From: a virus
Length of the DNA: 20,755 bases
Reading direction: 5' to 3' (one strand)
IMG/VR virus record: IMGVR_UViG_3300046777_000361
Location: 1 to 20,755 of that record
A program made the position numbers and the translations under genes. The notes below the pieces were generated by a model, which had not been told where the DNA came from, made no database searches, and saw only the letters and a program-made list of their open reading frames with translations. The stretch's first letter is position 1. Every line of letters starts with the position of its first letter. Positions 8,649-16,672 of the stretch are shown here, piece by piece.

Positions 8649-9035
8649 TTATGGTTGTGCGGGCCACACAACATCTGCAAAACTATTTACACCGCCTTGT
8701 TCATCTGGTAGATCCCTTAAGGCTTGACGATATGCAGCCCATTCTGCTTTCTTTTCTGGTGTTAGTGGACTGTCAGCACCTTGTGTCCAATCGGAACCTT
8801 GAAGTAAAAATATTCTACGCTCTCTGATTAGGTCTGCTACAGTAGGTTGTGGAACTGGTATCAATTCAATCTTCATTGTTTGTAAATTGACTCTGTTCTT
8901 ACCAATACCATCAACTGCCTTATACAAAACACCCCAATTAGGATTGTTTGCTAAGATAGTTTGTACTTGTTCTTCGCTCATGCGGCGACAACTTAGTATT
9001 TCACCTGAGGTTTTATCATAGAAAGTTTTAAACAT
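8649..9035 (-). CDS. Phage tail assembly chaperone-like protein (128 aa)
   Basis: The C-terminal part (residues 72-110) has the pattern RRIFLLQGSDWTQGAD, then PL, KK, W and YRQALRDLP. This is the signature I associate with the Phage_tail_APC type family (PF16778), found next to tail fibres and hubs in many phages. The N-terminal half (FKTFYDKTSGEI...) looks like a small beta domain. The ATG overlaps the stop of the 848-aa hub gene by one base (TAATG), so the two are probably translationally coupled. The family's role is presumed to be assisting fibre or tail-tip assembly; the biochemical function is not established by sequence. Confidence 0.75.
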   Translation of the reverse strand: MFKTFYDKTSGEILSCRRMSEEQVQTILANNPNWGVLYKAVDGIGKNRVNLQTMKIELIPVPQPTVADLIRERRIFLLQGSDWTQGADSPLTPEKKAEWAAYRQALRDLPDEQGGVNSFADVVWPAQP

Positions 9036-11581
9036 TATGGTTCTACCTGACTATCATTAATTTTAAACAAGTTAACTTTTGGATCACCAAAACTTCTGCT
9101 ATACACGGCATTTGATAATGTGCTATAACCTTGAGCCCAAACATTTGCACTGACTGGTTCCATATCTAACGCAATACTTGGATTAATGCTGTTTAGATAA
9201 GGCACATCAATGAAAATGCTTCTACTATCTACTAGTGTTGGCATGATTGTACTGGTTGTTAGTACAACGCCACCACCGCCATAAGTTACAGTTGCTTGGT
9301 GTGTGGTATTTGCAAATAACACATTTGCATTGCTCTTAAAACCTAACTGAGCACCACTGTAATAACTACCACTTGGAAACGCACTACCATCTAAAATATA
9401 TTCACCTTGGTCAATACCAGTTAGGTCATAGGTAATTGGTGTCATTAGATTAGTATATGTTGCAGCAGTATTTGCTAAGTTAGGACTTGCATCAGCAAAA
9501 TTTTCTAACTGCGTACCTGCACCATATGGAGCAATTTGTTTGTTATCAATAATATTTTCAACGTTGATATGAATAGGAGGTGTAGTAACAACATTACTGC
9601 GTGTGCCTGTCATACTATCTTCCAAATGGACCTGGAATCTAAAGTCATCACCGCCGTTTAAATTTGTAAAGTTTCTTAAATCTCTTGTAAAATTAAATGT
9701 GTCACCTGGGTTAAAGTATGGGAATCCACCCGGTGGTGTTACAATTGTTGTTGTTGTACCGTTTGTGGTATTAGCATTACTGGTACTGTTATTGATAACT
9801 TCGACTACTGCGGTATCAAACGTTGTGTTTGAAGGCACAGTGATAGGAATATTAACCCATGGTGAAGTGTTACCAAAGTTAATGTTACCATTTGTAATTG
9901 CAGTATCAATATTGATGTTAGCAACTACGTTACCTGTATTTGGATTGTAGATGTTTGCGTTACTGCCATACACAACATTGCTGGCAATGGTAATGTTGCC
10001 TAAACTGATGTTGGCGTTTGCGTTAAATGCCCACCAGTTTGGAATGCCGCTAAAGTCTGGTGGTATACTACTGTTTTCTACTGTTTCAGTGTAAACACTA
10101 TCATCATATTCTAATAACAATATGTCAACACTGAGCATACCATCTGGATCTTCTACTTCAGTGGTACGCATCACGCGGAACAGTTTATCTGTAAAGCCAT
10201 AGATTTCGTTGGTAACTTTTACAACATCACCAACGTCTACTTGTAGTGCTTGATAGTCTGCTCTAAACTGTAATACTGTGCTGAAACGACTTTGTCTCAA
10301 ATCAATGTTTGCAAGATTAATTGCTCGCGCACGATCATTGACTAAATCCAAACGTACATTTAGTTTATTGTCTGGCTCGTTGATGTTTCTACTGCCACTG
10401 GGTACTTCTAAGAAGACTGTGTCAGTTTGATCCTTTTGTACATAACTCGGAAACTCTACTTCCATTTGATTGTACAAGTTAAACAAGTCAGTGTTGGTTA
10501 GTGTTATCTTGCTGATGATGTTGTTATCATTGAACACATATGCATTGGCTTTTTCACCAGTGGTTGCTGCACGGTTAACCACAACGCCAAACTTACCTGT
10601 CTTGTTGTTGTAGGTAAAGAATGAACCACTGTTGCGACAAATTTTATCAATGTTGTCTTTGCAGTTGTTGAATGTGCTGATGATACCATCAATGCTGTAA
10701 CGTGGATGACTCTGCAACACGTTTGCACTATCATAATAATTTACACTGGTGTTTGCATAAGTGAAGAATGCATTGAAACTGTCAGTGTCAATATATGTGT
10801 TAGCAAGGTCACAACCATAACGATCATTGCGTAGATAATCCAACATAACGTTTGCTGGATTGCTTAAACTGTTTTGAATATCAAAACTAATTGTGTCTAG
10901 GTTAACAAGATTGTTCTCTGGATCATAATCAATTTCAAAGATAGCAAACACAAGGTTTGCCATGCCATTGCTAGCACTCCAGTTGCTGAACTGACCTGTG
11001 CCACTGCCATAGGCATTTACTTTGTTTGTTGTTGGAAAAATTTGATAGGTGCTGCTGCTACCACCAGCATACACACGACAACGAATCTTACCGTTTGGGA
11101 AATTCTTTTGAATGCCCACGCTGTTTGTTGCTGTGCTGTTGCTGTCAATGATACTGCTTACAATATGATTTTGAGTACTGGTATAACCAAACACTAGTTC
11201 ATTGTCACCGCGATAGATTTTGTTTACACTCCAAGTTTCGCCTGGTGTGTATTCACTGATGACCAATGCGTAAGTCATTGTTTTGTTTTGATTTTTAATT
11301 TCTGCGTCTATGATGATGCCACTCATAAAGTTGCGACCATATAGTTTTGCAACCTTATTGTCTGTGCCTGGTGGCAACTGTACCTTAGCACCCGGATCTT
11401 CTGGCTTAGGTACTTTACCTACACCAAGTATCTTAGCAGTACCATATGCAAGGCCAGCGGCAACCGTACCGGCAACAATTGTACCAGCAATACTTAGACC
11501 TACACCTGCAATGGTCGCAAATGTACCTGTTAAACCAACTGCACCTGCAATTGCTGCGCCTATCGCTGTAAAGACTGCCAT
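9035..11581 (-). CDS. gpJ-like central tail hub / tip protein (848 aa)
   Basis: The first ~50 residues are strongly hydrophobic and Gly/Ala-rich (AAIAGAVGLTG, IAGVGLSIAGTIVAG), as in lambda gpI-type tail assembly proteins. The rest resembles lambda gpJ-class hubs: KLYGRNFMSGIIID and YALVISEYTPGETW near 80-120. A typical hub segment lies at about 414-498 (RFSTVLQFRADYQALQVDVGDVV, LFRVMRTTEVEDPDGMLSVDILLLEYDDSVY, given here in part). Residues 510-848 are Asn-rich beta sequence that may form the distal tip. Residues between about 690 and 848 are less recognisable. The start abuts the GNAT stop (TAAATG) with GAGGGTGAG upstream. It likely plugs the tail tube and anchors fibres, and the hydrophobic N-terminus may act in membrane contact during DNA entry (inference). 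Confidence 0.8.
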   Translation of the reverse strand: MAVFTAIGAAIAGAVGLTGTFATIAGVGLSIAGTIVAGTVAAGLAYGTAKILGVGKVPKPEDPGAKVQLPPGTDNKVAKLYGRNFMSGIIIDAEIKNQNKTMTYALVISEYTPGETWSVNKIYRGDNELVFGYTSTQNHIVSSIIDSNSTATNSVGIQKNFPNGKIRCRVYAGGSSSTYQIFPTTNKVNAYGSGTGQFSNWSASNGMANLVFAIFEIDYDPENNLVNLDTISFDIQNSLSNPANVMLDYLRNDRYGCDLANTYIDTDSFNAFFTYANTSVNYYDSANVLQSHPRYSIDGIISTFNNCKDNIDKICRNSGSFFTYNNKTGKFGVVVNRAATTGEKANAYVFNDNNIISKITLTNTDLFNLYNQMEVEFPSYVQKDQTDTVFLEVPSGSRNINEPDNKLNVRLDLVNDRARAINLANIDLRQSRFSTVLQFRADYQALQVDVGDVVKVTNEIYGFTDKLFRVMRTTEVEDPDGMLSVDILLLEYDDSVYTETVENSSIPPDFSGIPNWWAFNANANISLGNITIASNVVYGSNANIYNPNTGNVVANINIDTAITNGNINFGNTSPWVNIPITVPSNTTFDTAVVEVINNSTSNANTTNGTTTTIVTPPGGFPYFNPGDTFNFTRDLRNFTNLNGGDDFRFQVHLEDSMTGTRSNVVTTPPIHINVENIIDNKQIAPYGAGTQLENFADASPNLANTAATYTNLMTPITYDLTGIDQGEYILDGSAFPSGSYYSGAQLGFKSNANVLFANTTHQATVTYGGGGVVLTTSTIMPTLVDSRSIFIDVPYLNSINPSIALDMEPVSANVWAQGYSTLSNAVYSRSFGDPKVNLFKINDSQVEP

Positions 11582-12040
11582 TTACTCACCCTCATAAACA
11601 TAATTTTTTTCTACTGGACGCCAACCAAAACGCTCTAAGTCTCTGATTGGACTGTCCATTAGTGTTGTAATTGTAAAATTACTTATTGCACCTGTGTCTT
11701 GTCCCAGTTTACCTACTCTAATATATTCTTTGAGTAATCTATAACCTAAACTGGTATTTCTGTACTCTGGTTCAACCCACCATGCCATTTCTTTCAGTGT
11801 ACGAATATGTGGCAACCAAGGATTACTGTCCACTGCTGCTATAATCATACCCTGTATCTCGCCTTCTACCTCGCCTACAATAATTGTTCCTGCTGCTAGT
11901 ACTTTAGTTAAGAAGTGCTGTACTCCTCGATAATTGTACTTAGGATTATGATAATCCTCAACTGGTGCGGCATTGGCGAAGTTAATCATCAATGCCATTA
12001 TCCTATCAAAATCTTTTATACCTGCAAATCTTATCTTCAT
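11582..12040 (-). CDS. GNAT-family N-acetyltransferase in tail-tip cassette (152 aa)
   Basis: The length and layout match the GNAT fold: N-terminal IRFAGIKDFDRIMALM, central strands (TIIVGEVEGEIQGMIIAAV), motif A at 84-111 (EMAWWVEPEYRNTSLGYRLL), and a C-terminal FGWRPVEKNYVYE motif B. The acetyl-CoA loop normally reads (Q/R)xxGx(G/A); here it is R93-N-T-S96-L-G98, so the first Gly is Ser but the second is kept. The family transfers acetyl groups from acetyl-CoA to amines; the substrate here cannot be read. The gene sits where lambda has K and I (between L-like and J-like genes), starts 7 bases after the previous stop with AGGTG upstream, and abuts the hub gene. It could be packaged or could modify a virion or host protein. 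No sign of frameshift or decay. Confidence 0.8.
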   Translation of the reverse strand: MKIRFAGIKDFDRIMALMINFANAAPVEDYHNPKYNYRGVQHFLTKVLAAGTIIVGEVEGEIQGMIIAAVDSNPWLPHIRTLKEMAWWVEPEYRNTSLGYRLLKEYIRVGKLGQDTGAISNFTITTLMDSPIRDLERFGWRPVEKNYVYEGE

Positions 12041-12047
12041 TTTACAC

Positions 12048-12722
12048 CTAATTCAAATTGATATTGAAATCTTCAAAGCCGCCGCGGCCTCCGCCGCCAC
12101 CATAGAATCCGCCTCCATTGGTGCCACCATAACCAGTACCACCTGTGTATTTCTTACCAAAGTCAAAACTAATACCTTGTAAATCTTTTACACGGTCAAA
12201 ACTTATATCGCCTGGATAAAATTTCTTACGGTCACTGCCATTGGTGCGTTCACCACTAATTTTATTTTCTAACAATTGGTTAAGACTTGCACAACTGATA
12301 ATCACTGTATGTGTTCTATCACCAGTGAAAGGATCATTTACTTCTTCTACGTTAAAGTTTGTAATGATACCAGTGTAACGTGTGTACACTTGTCCACTGA
12401 TTATTTCATCAGTGTTAGTATCAAAGAAACCACGTTTGATAACAACGTTACCACCTTTGATTGCTGTGCCTAATACAATATTAACTAATGTATTGGGTAC
12501 ACCACTCAAACTAATCTGCATGTCATTGTTATTACTTTTAAGATCATCTTGCATACTGCCTGCCTGCAAGAAATAACCTAATTGGTTATAGGTATTTGAT
12601 CCAATAGTAATAGGCTTGTATGCACTACTAACATAGTATGTTGTGGTGCCAAGAGTAATGTCCATGAACAACGCATGGCTAATATTATTCTTTCCGTTGA
12701 CTGCACTAATCGTTGTTGACAT
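12048..12722 (-). CDS. Minor tail protein, gpL / DUF2163-like (224 aa)
   Basis: Residues 15-145 are beta-rich and resemble phage minor tail or hub-N-terminal proteins of the gpL/DUF2163 kind: HALFMDITLG, PITIGSNTYNQLGYFL, DDLKSNNNDMQISLSGV, and VVIKRGFF. Residues 158-185 (ERTNGSDRKKFYPGDISFDRV) match the conserved segment often seen near the end of such proteins. The C-terminus then departs from the usual form: residues 194-215 are almost all Gly with Tyr/Asn/Phe. A single Cys (144) is seen, so the Fe-S motif of lambda gpL is absent. It lies between a Dit/gpM-like protein and the acetyltransferase, with a 1-base gap from the upstream gene. Likely a tail-tip ring component. Confidence 0.65.
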   Translation of the reverse strand: MSTTISAVNGKNNISHALFMDITLGTTTYYVSSAYKPITIGSNTYNQLGYFLQAGSMQDDLKSNNNDMQISLSGVPNTLVNIVLGTAIKGGNVVIKRGFFDTNTDEIISGQVYTRYTGIITNFNVEEVNDPFTGDRTHTVIISCASLNQLLENKISGERTNGSDRKKFYPGDISFDRVKDLQGISFDFGKKYTGGTGYGGTNGGGFYGGGGGRGGFEDFNINLN

Positions 12723-12723
12723 C

Positions 12724-13374
12724 TTAACTATCCGTAATAATTTCTACAAGTTGGAACTCACTGTCCCATTGAATTCTGTCGTAGGGTACAATTGTGTACG
12801 TTGGCTTCTTAAACATCTTTACACGCCAAGTAACATTGCTGCCTACCTTAATGCTTTTACCAGCAAAGGTATAACCTGTTTGACTGATCACAGGACGATT
12901 GACTGGAATGGTTACGTTGCTTGAAGTAGTGTATGCAACATCTGCTGTAACAGTATAAGGATAACGATAACTGCTACTGGGTTGAATATAATCACCCTTC
13001 TTAAACAAGTAACCACTGCCTGCGCCAATGCTACTGCAATTCAAATAGATATTGCTGCCACTAACGCTGTTAATGGTTGCACTGGTAAGTGTTGCATCAC
13101 CTTGATAACGTGTAATGTACGCAAGACCAGTATTTGTTAAACCAATGTTGATTTCTTCTTCAATGGTTCTATCTAATCTGTCAATTTCTTCTGTGATTGC
13201 ACGATTAGTAGAATAGGCCAAACCATTATGCATTTCAATGGTGAAGAACCAAGGAATATTACTAGCAAGTTCTGCTGTGCGAACTATTCCACTGCGACTA
13301 ATGGTTTGACCGCTGGTCTTGTGACGGTCGATTGTAATGCTGCTTGCGTTATTTACGATTGTTTGTATACTCAT
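12724..13374 (-). CDS. Distal-tail / gpM-like minor tail protein (216 aa)
   Basis: Starts MSIQTIVNNASS, with a segment IVRTAELASNIPWFFTIEMHN and then EEIDRLDRTIEEEINI, a pattern I associate with phage distal tail proteins that cap the tail tube after the tape measure protein. The second half is beta-rich (SGYLFKKGDYIQPSSS, VTIPVNRPVI, WRVKMFKKPTYTIV) and may be an Ig/OB-like domain. The ATG overlaps the tape measure stop by one base (TAATG). Position directly after the tape measure gene matches lambda M or Dit genes of other siphophages. The family assignment rests on position and weak patterns. Confidence 0.6.
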   Translation of the reverse strand: MSIQTIVNNASSITIDRHKTSGQTISRSGIVRTAELASNIPWFFTIEMHNGLAYSTNRAITEEIDRLDRTIEEEINIGLTNTGLAYITRYQGDATLTSATINSVSGSNIYLNCSSIGAGSGYLFKKGDYIQPSSSYRYPYTVTADVAYTTSSNVTIPVNRPVISQTGYTFAGKSIKVGSNVTWRVKMFKKPTYTIVPYDRIQWDSEFQLVEIITDS

Positions 13375-15854
13375 TATCTCACACCTGCTTTTCTGCCGCC
13401 TACTTGTGTAACACTATAGATAAACTGCGGATCACTGCTTACCAATTGTTTGAAACTTGGAGCGTCAACAGCACTGATGTTGTAAATCACATTTGTTGAT
13501 CCGCCACCCATGCCACCTGACTCCATTGCAATGTTTGGATACACATAACCAGCACGACCAAAGCGAACCATTTCAGGTCCACGTTCACCAACTAGATATG
13601 TTTTACCTGCTTGTACTGGACCACCTGCTGCTCTTGCACCACCAAACAAACTTGCAAATGGATTTGTTGCACCACCAAAGATAGAACCAAAGATACCTTT
13701 GACAATATTCTTTGCTGCAAGTTTAGCAATGTCTGCAAGTATGCTGTTGATTAGACTCTTGAAACTTAGTTTGCCTGTCATTACAAAGTTTGTAAATGCA
13801 TCTTCTAGGCCTTGTGTTAGATTACTAAACTGAGTCTGTGCATAGCCTGCCATATCTTCTGTGCTTTGCATCCACTGGCCATATGCTTGTTCCCAACCAT
13901 AACTGAAACTGCGCTGTGTTTCAGCAAACTTTAGTTTCTCTGGTGTTAGGTCATCAAATGCTTTTAGTGTAGCAGTTTTACGTTCTTCTAGACGTGCAAG
14001 ATCTTCTTGTAATTCTTTGTCGTTTTGATCTTTGTATTGACCACGTAATTTTGCTGCTTGTAAGAAGAAGTCATTTTCAATACCAAAGCGTTCTGCTAAA
14101 CGTTCTTTCTTAGCACTATTGAATTCACCATCCAATTGCATCATCTGCTCAAACTCTCGGCGAGCAACTTCTGCATTAGCACCAATGATTTTTAATTCTT
14201 GATTTTGTGTAAATGCTTTTTGTGCGGCATCAATCTTCTTAAGTGATTCTTGTGCAGTATCACCTAATGTCTTATATAATTCTTGTGCTTCAGTTAGTGC
14301 TTTGTTTCTATCTGCGGCACTGAGATTTTCAATGCTGTTGATCTTTCTTAATGTTTCATTGAGATCTTCTTGATTCTTTAATCTTGCTTCTTCTAGTTTC
14401 TTAGCAAGTTCACCAACACCAATGTTCTTTAGTTCGCTGTCTGTGCGATCATTGAGTGCTTTGATTTGATCACGTATTGCCTGTACGTATTCTTCTGCTT
14501 TCTTACGAGCATTCTCCATACGTTCGGCAGCACGTTTTGCATCCTTATCTTCTTTGCCTGCACCCAATTGAACTGGCATGTTGCCAATGTCACGTGGCTT
14601 CTTGCCTTCTGGCTTAGGCACAGCAACATCAAATAATGGAATTGGACCTTGTGCAGTTACAACTGCTTTGGCTTTGTTAAATGCATTAACAACACCATTC
14701 TTAAGCATTTCAACTGTGCTTTGATCACTGAATGGGTTGATAGCATTGACAAATGCTTTGCCTAACACAGGCAATATTTCACCCATAAAGGTAAAGAAGC
14801 CTCGGAAGGCTTGAATCAATGTGTTAACAGCACCAATGCCATAGTTGGCCATTATCTTCAATGCATTGCTGAAACTACCTGTTTGCTGTGTTAGTTCATA
14901 CAACGTTGCACCAACTATAGCAATTGCTGTGGCAATAGCAGTGAATGGGTTACGCATCATCAATGCTTGTACTGTTCTAAAGAATTTGGTGACCATTGCA
15001 ATTGCTGCTGGGCCAAATGCTGCTGTTAGAACAATTAAGAAACTGCTTAGGTTATCAGCAACAAACTGTATTGCACCAGCAATAGCAGAGAAAATACCTG
15101 TGTTGGCTTCTAGTTCGCCAAACAAACTAATAAAACTGTTTTTCAATTGTGTTAGACTTTGACCAATGGTAGGACCCATCTTACCATATTGTGTGTCAAT
15201 GTCCTTGCTCATTTGTAGCGCGGCGGCTGCTAATAGTTCACTGGTTAATTTGCCTTCACTGGCTAATTCTTTTAGGTTAACTTTGCTGTTACCAGTGGCC
15301 TTACTAACTGCTTCGCGCAATTTGTTCATAAACACAGGACTGTTTTCCATCAATGAACGGAATTCGTCACCGTTTAGGCGTCCTGCTGCCATTGCTTGGC
15401 TAAACTGCAACATGCCTGCCGCGGCTTCTGCTGTGCTTGCACCACTTAACTGTGTGGCTTTGGCAAAAGTTTCAGTAATTTGTGCAACTTGATCTTGACT
15501 TAGACCCAAGTCTCTACTGGCAATGCTTAATCTTGTGTAAAGTTTACCTGTTTCTTCGAGTCCTGTACGTGCTGATGCGGCAATATCTTGAATATCTTTG
15601 AATTTGCTGTTTGCTTCTGCTTGGTCTACGCTGAATGCACGCAATCTATTCTGTAGATTGGTATATGTGTCAGCGTAATCGATTACACTTTGTGCTGCAA
15701 TACCAGCAAACAAGCCTTTGAATGCACCACTGATGCTGTCACTGGCGCTGGTTGCACGTTGCTTTAGTGTATCAACTGCTTTGGTTGCACGACCAATACC
15801 AGTTTCAAATCCTCTGGTATCAAGTGTTAATAGGACTTTGATTTCTTTTGCCAT
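13374..15854 (-). CDS. Tail tape measure protein (826 aa)
   Basis: The N-terminal region carries the tape measure hallmark (about 60-180): YTNLQNRLRAF, LYTRLSIASRDLGLS, then GRLNGDEFRSLMENSP. Hydrophobic stretches near 267-290 and 299-319 (AAFGPAAIAMVTKF and FTAIATAIAIVGATLYEL) could enter the membrane during DNA delivery. Residues 430-600 are charged and helical, a likely coiled coil. The C-terminal part resembles lambda gpH: FSNLTQGLEDAFTNFVMTG, then a Gly-rich GGPVQAGKTYLVGERGPEMV. It sets tail length; at lambda's ratio (853 residues for a ~135-150 nm tail) it predicts roughly 130 nm, an estimate. Its start overlaps the previous stop (TAATG). Confidence 0.93.
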   Translation of the reverse strand: MAKEIKVLLTLDTRGFETGIGRATKAVDTLKQRATSASDSISGAFKGLFAGIAAQSVIDYADTYTNLQNRLRAFSVDQAEANSKFKDIQDIAASARTGLEETGKLYTRLSIASRDLGLSQDQVAQITETFAKATQLSGASTAEAAAGMLQFSQAMAAGRLNGDEFRSLMENSPVFMNKLREAVSKATGNSKVNLKELASEGKLTSELLAAAALQMSKDIDTQYGKMGPTIGQSLTQLKNSFISLFGELEANTGIFSAIAGAIQFVADNLSSFLIVLTAAFGPAAIAMVTKFFRTVQALMMRNPFTAIATAIAIVGATLYELTQQTGSFSNALKIMANYGIGAVNTLIQAFRGFFTFMGEILPVLGKAFVNAINPFSDQSTVEMLKNGVVNAFNKAKAVVTAQGPIPLFDVAVPKPEGKKPRDIGNMPVQLGAGKEDKDAKRAAERMENARKKAEEYVQAIRDQIKALNDRTDSELKNIGVGELAKKLEEARLKNQEDLNETLRKINSIENLSAADRNKALTEAQELYKTLGDTAQESLKKIDAAQKAFTQNQELKIIGANAEVARREFEQMMQLDGEFNSAKKERLAERFGIENDFFLQAAKLRGQYKDQNDKELQEDLARLEERKTATLKAFDDLTPEKLKFAETQRSFSYGWEQAYGQWMQSTEDMAGYAQTQFSNLTQGLEDAFTNFVMTGKLSFKSLINSILADIAKLAAKNIVKGIFGSIFGGATNPFASLFGGARAAGGPVQAGKTYLVGERGPEMVRFGRAGYVYPNIAMESGGMGGGSTNVIYNISAVDAPSFKQLVSSDPQFIYSVTQVGGRKAGVR

Positions 15855-16144
15855 TATAGTTTACCCAAATCTCGTTCGAGAATGTTCTCATAGTATTGGA
15901 TAGTTGGGTCACTCATGCCACCTGGTGCTTGACGACTAAACCCTTCATCTAGTTTGCTGGCATAACCATAGTTTGCATTTATAGTTTTGCCCTTTGTAGA
16001 TGTGTTGCGTTTAGCGTTACCAGTATCAATTGGTGTAATCTTACGAAAATGGGTACCAGCACGATCCCAATCCGCCATAGCAGTTTTCATAATATCTCGG
16101 AGTAAACCTTTGAACTCCTTGTCATCAACTTTTAAACTTGCCAC
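15854..16144 (-). CDS. HK97-gp10-like tail/neck protein, GTG start (96 aa)
   Basis: Contains FRKITPIDTGNAKRNTS (residues 33-49) and NYGYASKLDEGF (58-69), the usual core of the HK97-gp10-like family, whose members act in head-tail joining or tail completion. The start is GTG at 16144, supported by GGAG seven bases upstream, and lies inside the end of the frameshifted chaperone extension, an overlap of 20 bases. The stop overlaps the tape measure ATG. The gene is out of its common place: in HK97-like genomes this family lies before the tail tube gene, whereas here it lies between the chaperone and the tape measure. Function is inferred from family memory. Confidence 0.7.
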   Translation of the reverse strand: MASLKVDDKEFKGLLRDIMKTAMADWDRAGTHFRKITPIDTGNAKRNTSTKGKTINANYGYASKLDEGFSRQAPGGMSDPTIQYYENILERDLGKL

Positions 16145-16672
16145 GTGCGTTCTCCATTAACTTTTGCAATTGATCTTGGCTGGCCTTTGGTGCTTTTCCT
16201 TGTTCTTTAGCATTAATATGCTCTCGATAAGAAACAGCAATATCGAACACCCAAATATCTACGGTATTAGCAGTTGCCAATACCTGTGAAGGGAGCATAC
16301 CATACCGTTCGCCCAGCGCATCTAGCATTAAACAAGCATGTAGTTCTGCGCTCCCTTCATTGAGCGAACTACCTGTTACTTTCCCAACTGCTCCACAACT
16401 TTGTTAACGCACTTCATTAACAAGCCAGCAGGCAACACTTGGCCATCCGTCATGACCTTATTGCCATCACTGTCTAAAATGAGGTCGCTACAAAATTCAA
16501 TGATTTTACCGTAGTCTTCTTCGCCGGCACCGGCAAACTTTACAAACTTTTCAATGGGTTGCTTGTCGTACACCCAAAACTCTACGGCTTCGCCATACTT
16601 CTCGATGGTATCTTCATCATCGAGTGTGACTTTTACTAGTTGAGGTTTACTTGCTAAATTCTTTAAGTTCAT
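16125..16672 (-). CDS. Tail assembly chaperone, long frameshift product (GT-like, 182 aa)
   Basis: The product joins the 98-residue chaperone to an 84-residue extension by a -1 ribosomal shift at GGGAAAG (16385-16379), as for lambda gpGT. The frame read after the shift continues with GTA at 16379-16377 and runs without a stop to TGA at 16125. The extension begins VTGSSLNEGSAELHACLML and contains LDALGERYGMLPSQVL, then a helix ending YREHINAKEQGKAPKAS. The separate ORF that seems to start at an ATG at 16328 is best read as this extension: it has no clear ribosome binding site and the frame is open upstream into the slip site. In lambda the T part recruits tail tube protein to the tape measure. 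The same role is inferred here. Confidence 0.85.
16340..16385 (-). promoter_or_regulatory. Programmed -1 ribosomal frameshift signal
   Basis: The slippery heptamer G GGA AAG (16385-16379) is placed in the right phase directly before the TAA of the short chaperone and is identical to the lambda G-T heptamer. Six bases later a hairpin follows (16372-16340): GTAGTTC pairs with GAACTAC, and inside it GCTC pairs with GAGC, with GCA bulged on the 3' side and an eight-base loop. The spacing of six bases is the classic distance for a stimulatory structure. The -1 frame is open until 16125. Confidence 0.85.
16376..16672 (-). CDS. Tail assembly chaperone, short product (G-like, 98 aa)
   Basis: A small acidic alpha/beta protein (VTLDDEDTIEKYGEAVEFW, then KFVKFAGAGEEDYGKIIEF) ending VVEQLGK at a TAA that is the third codon after the start of the slippery site. 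Size, position before the tape measure gene, and the frameshift at its end fit the siphophage tail assembly chaperone that coats the tape measure protein until the tail tube polymerises around it. The start ATG overlaps the stop of the 57-aa ORF (ATGA), so translation is probably coupled. Most ribosomes should make this form and a few percent the long form, as in lambda; the ratio cannot be read here. Confidence 0.85.
   Translation of the reverse strand: MNLKNLASKPQLVKVTLDDEDTIEKYGEAVEFWVYDKQPIEKFVKFAGAGEEDYGKIIEFCSDLILDSDGNKVMTDGQVLPAGLLMKCVNKVVEQLGK

Noticed and set aside
16125-16328. Independent 67-aa gene starting at the ATG at 16328
   Set aside because: The frame is open upstream to the slippery site and no good ribosome binding site precedes the ATG. 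It is better explained as the frameshift extension of the chaperone.
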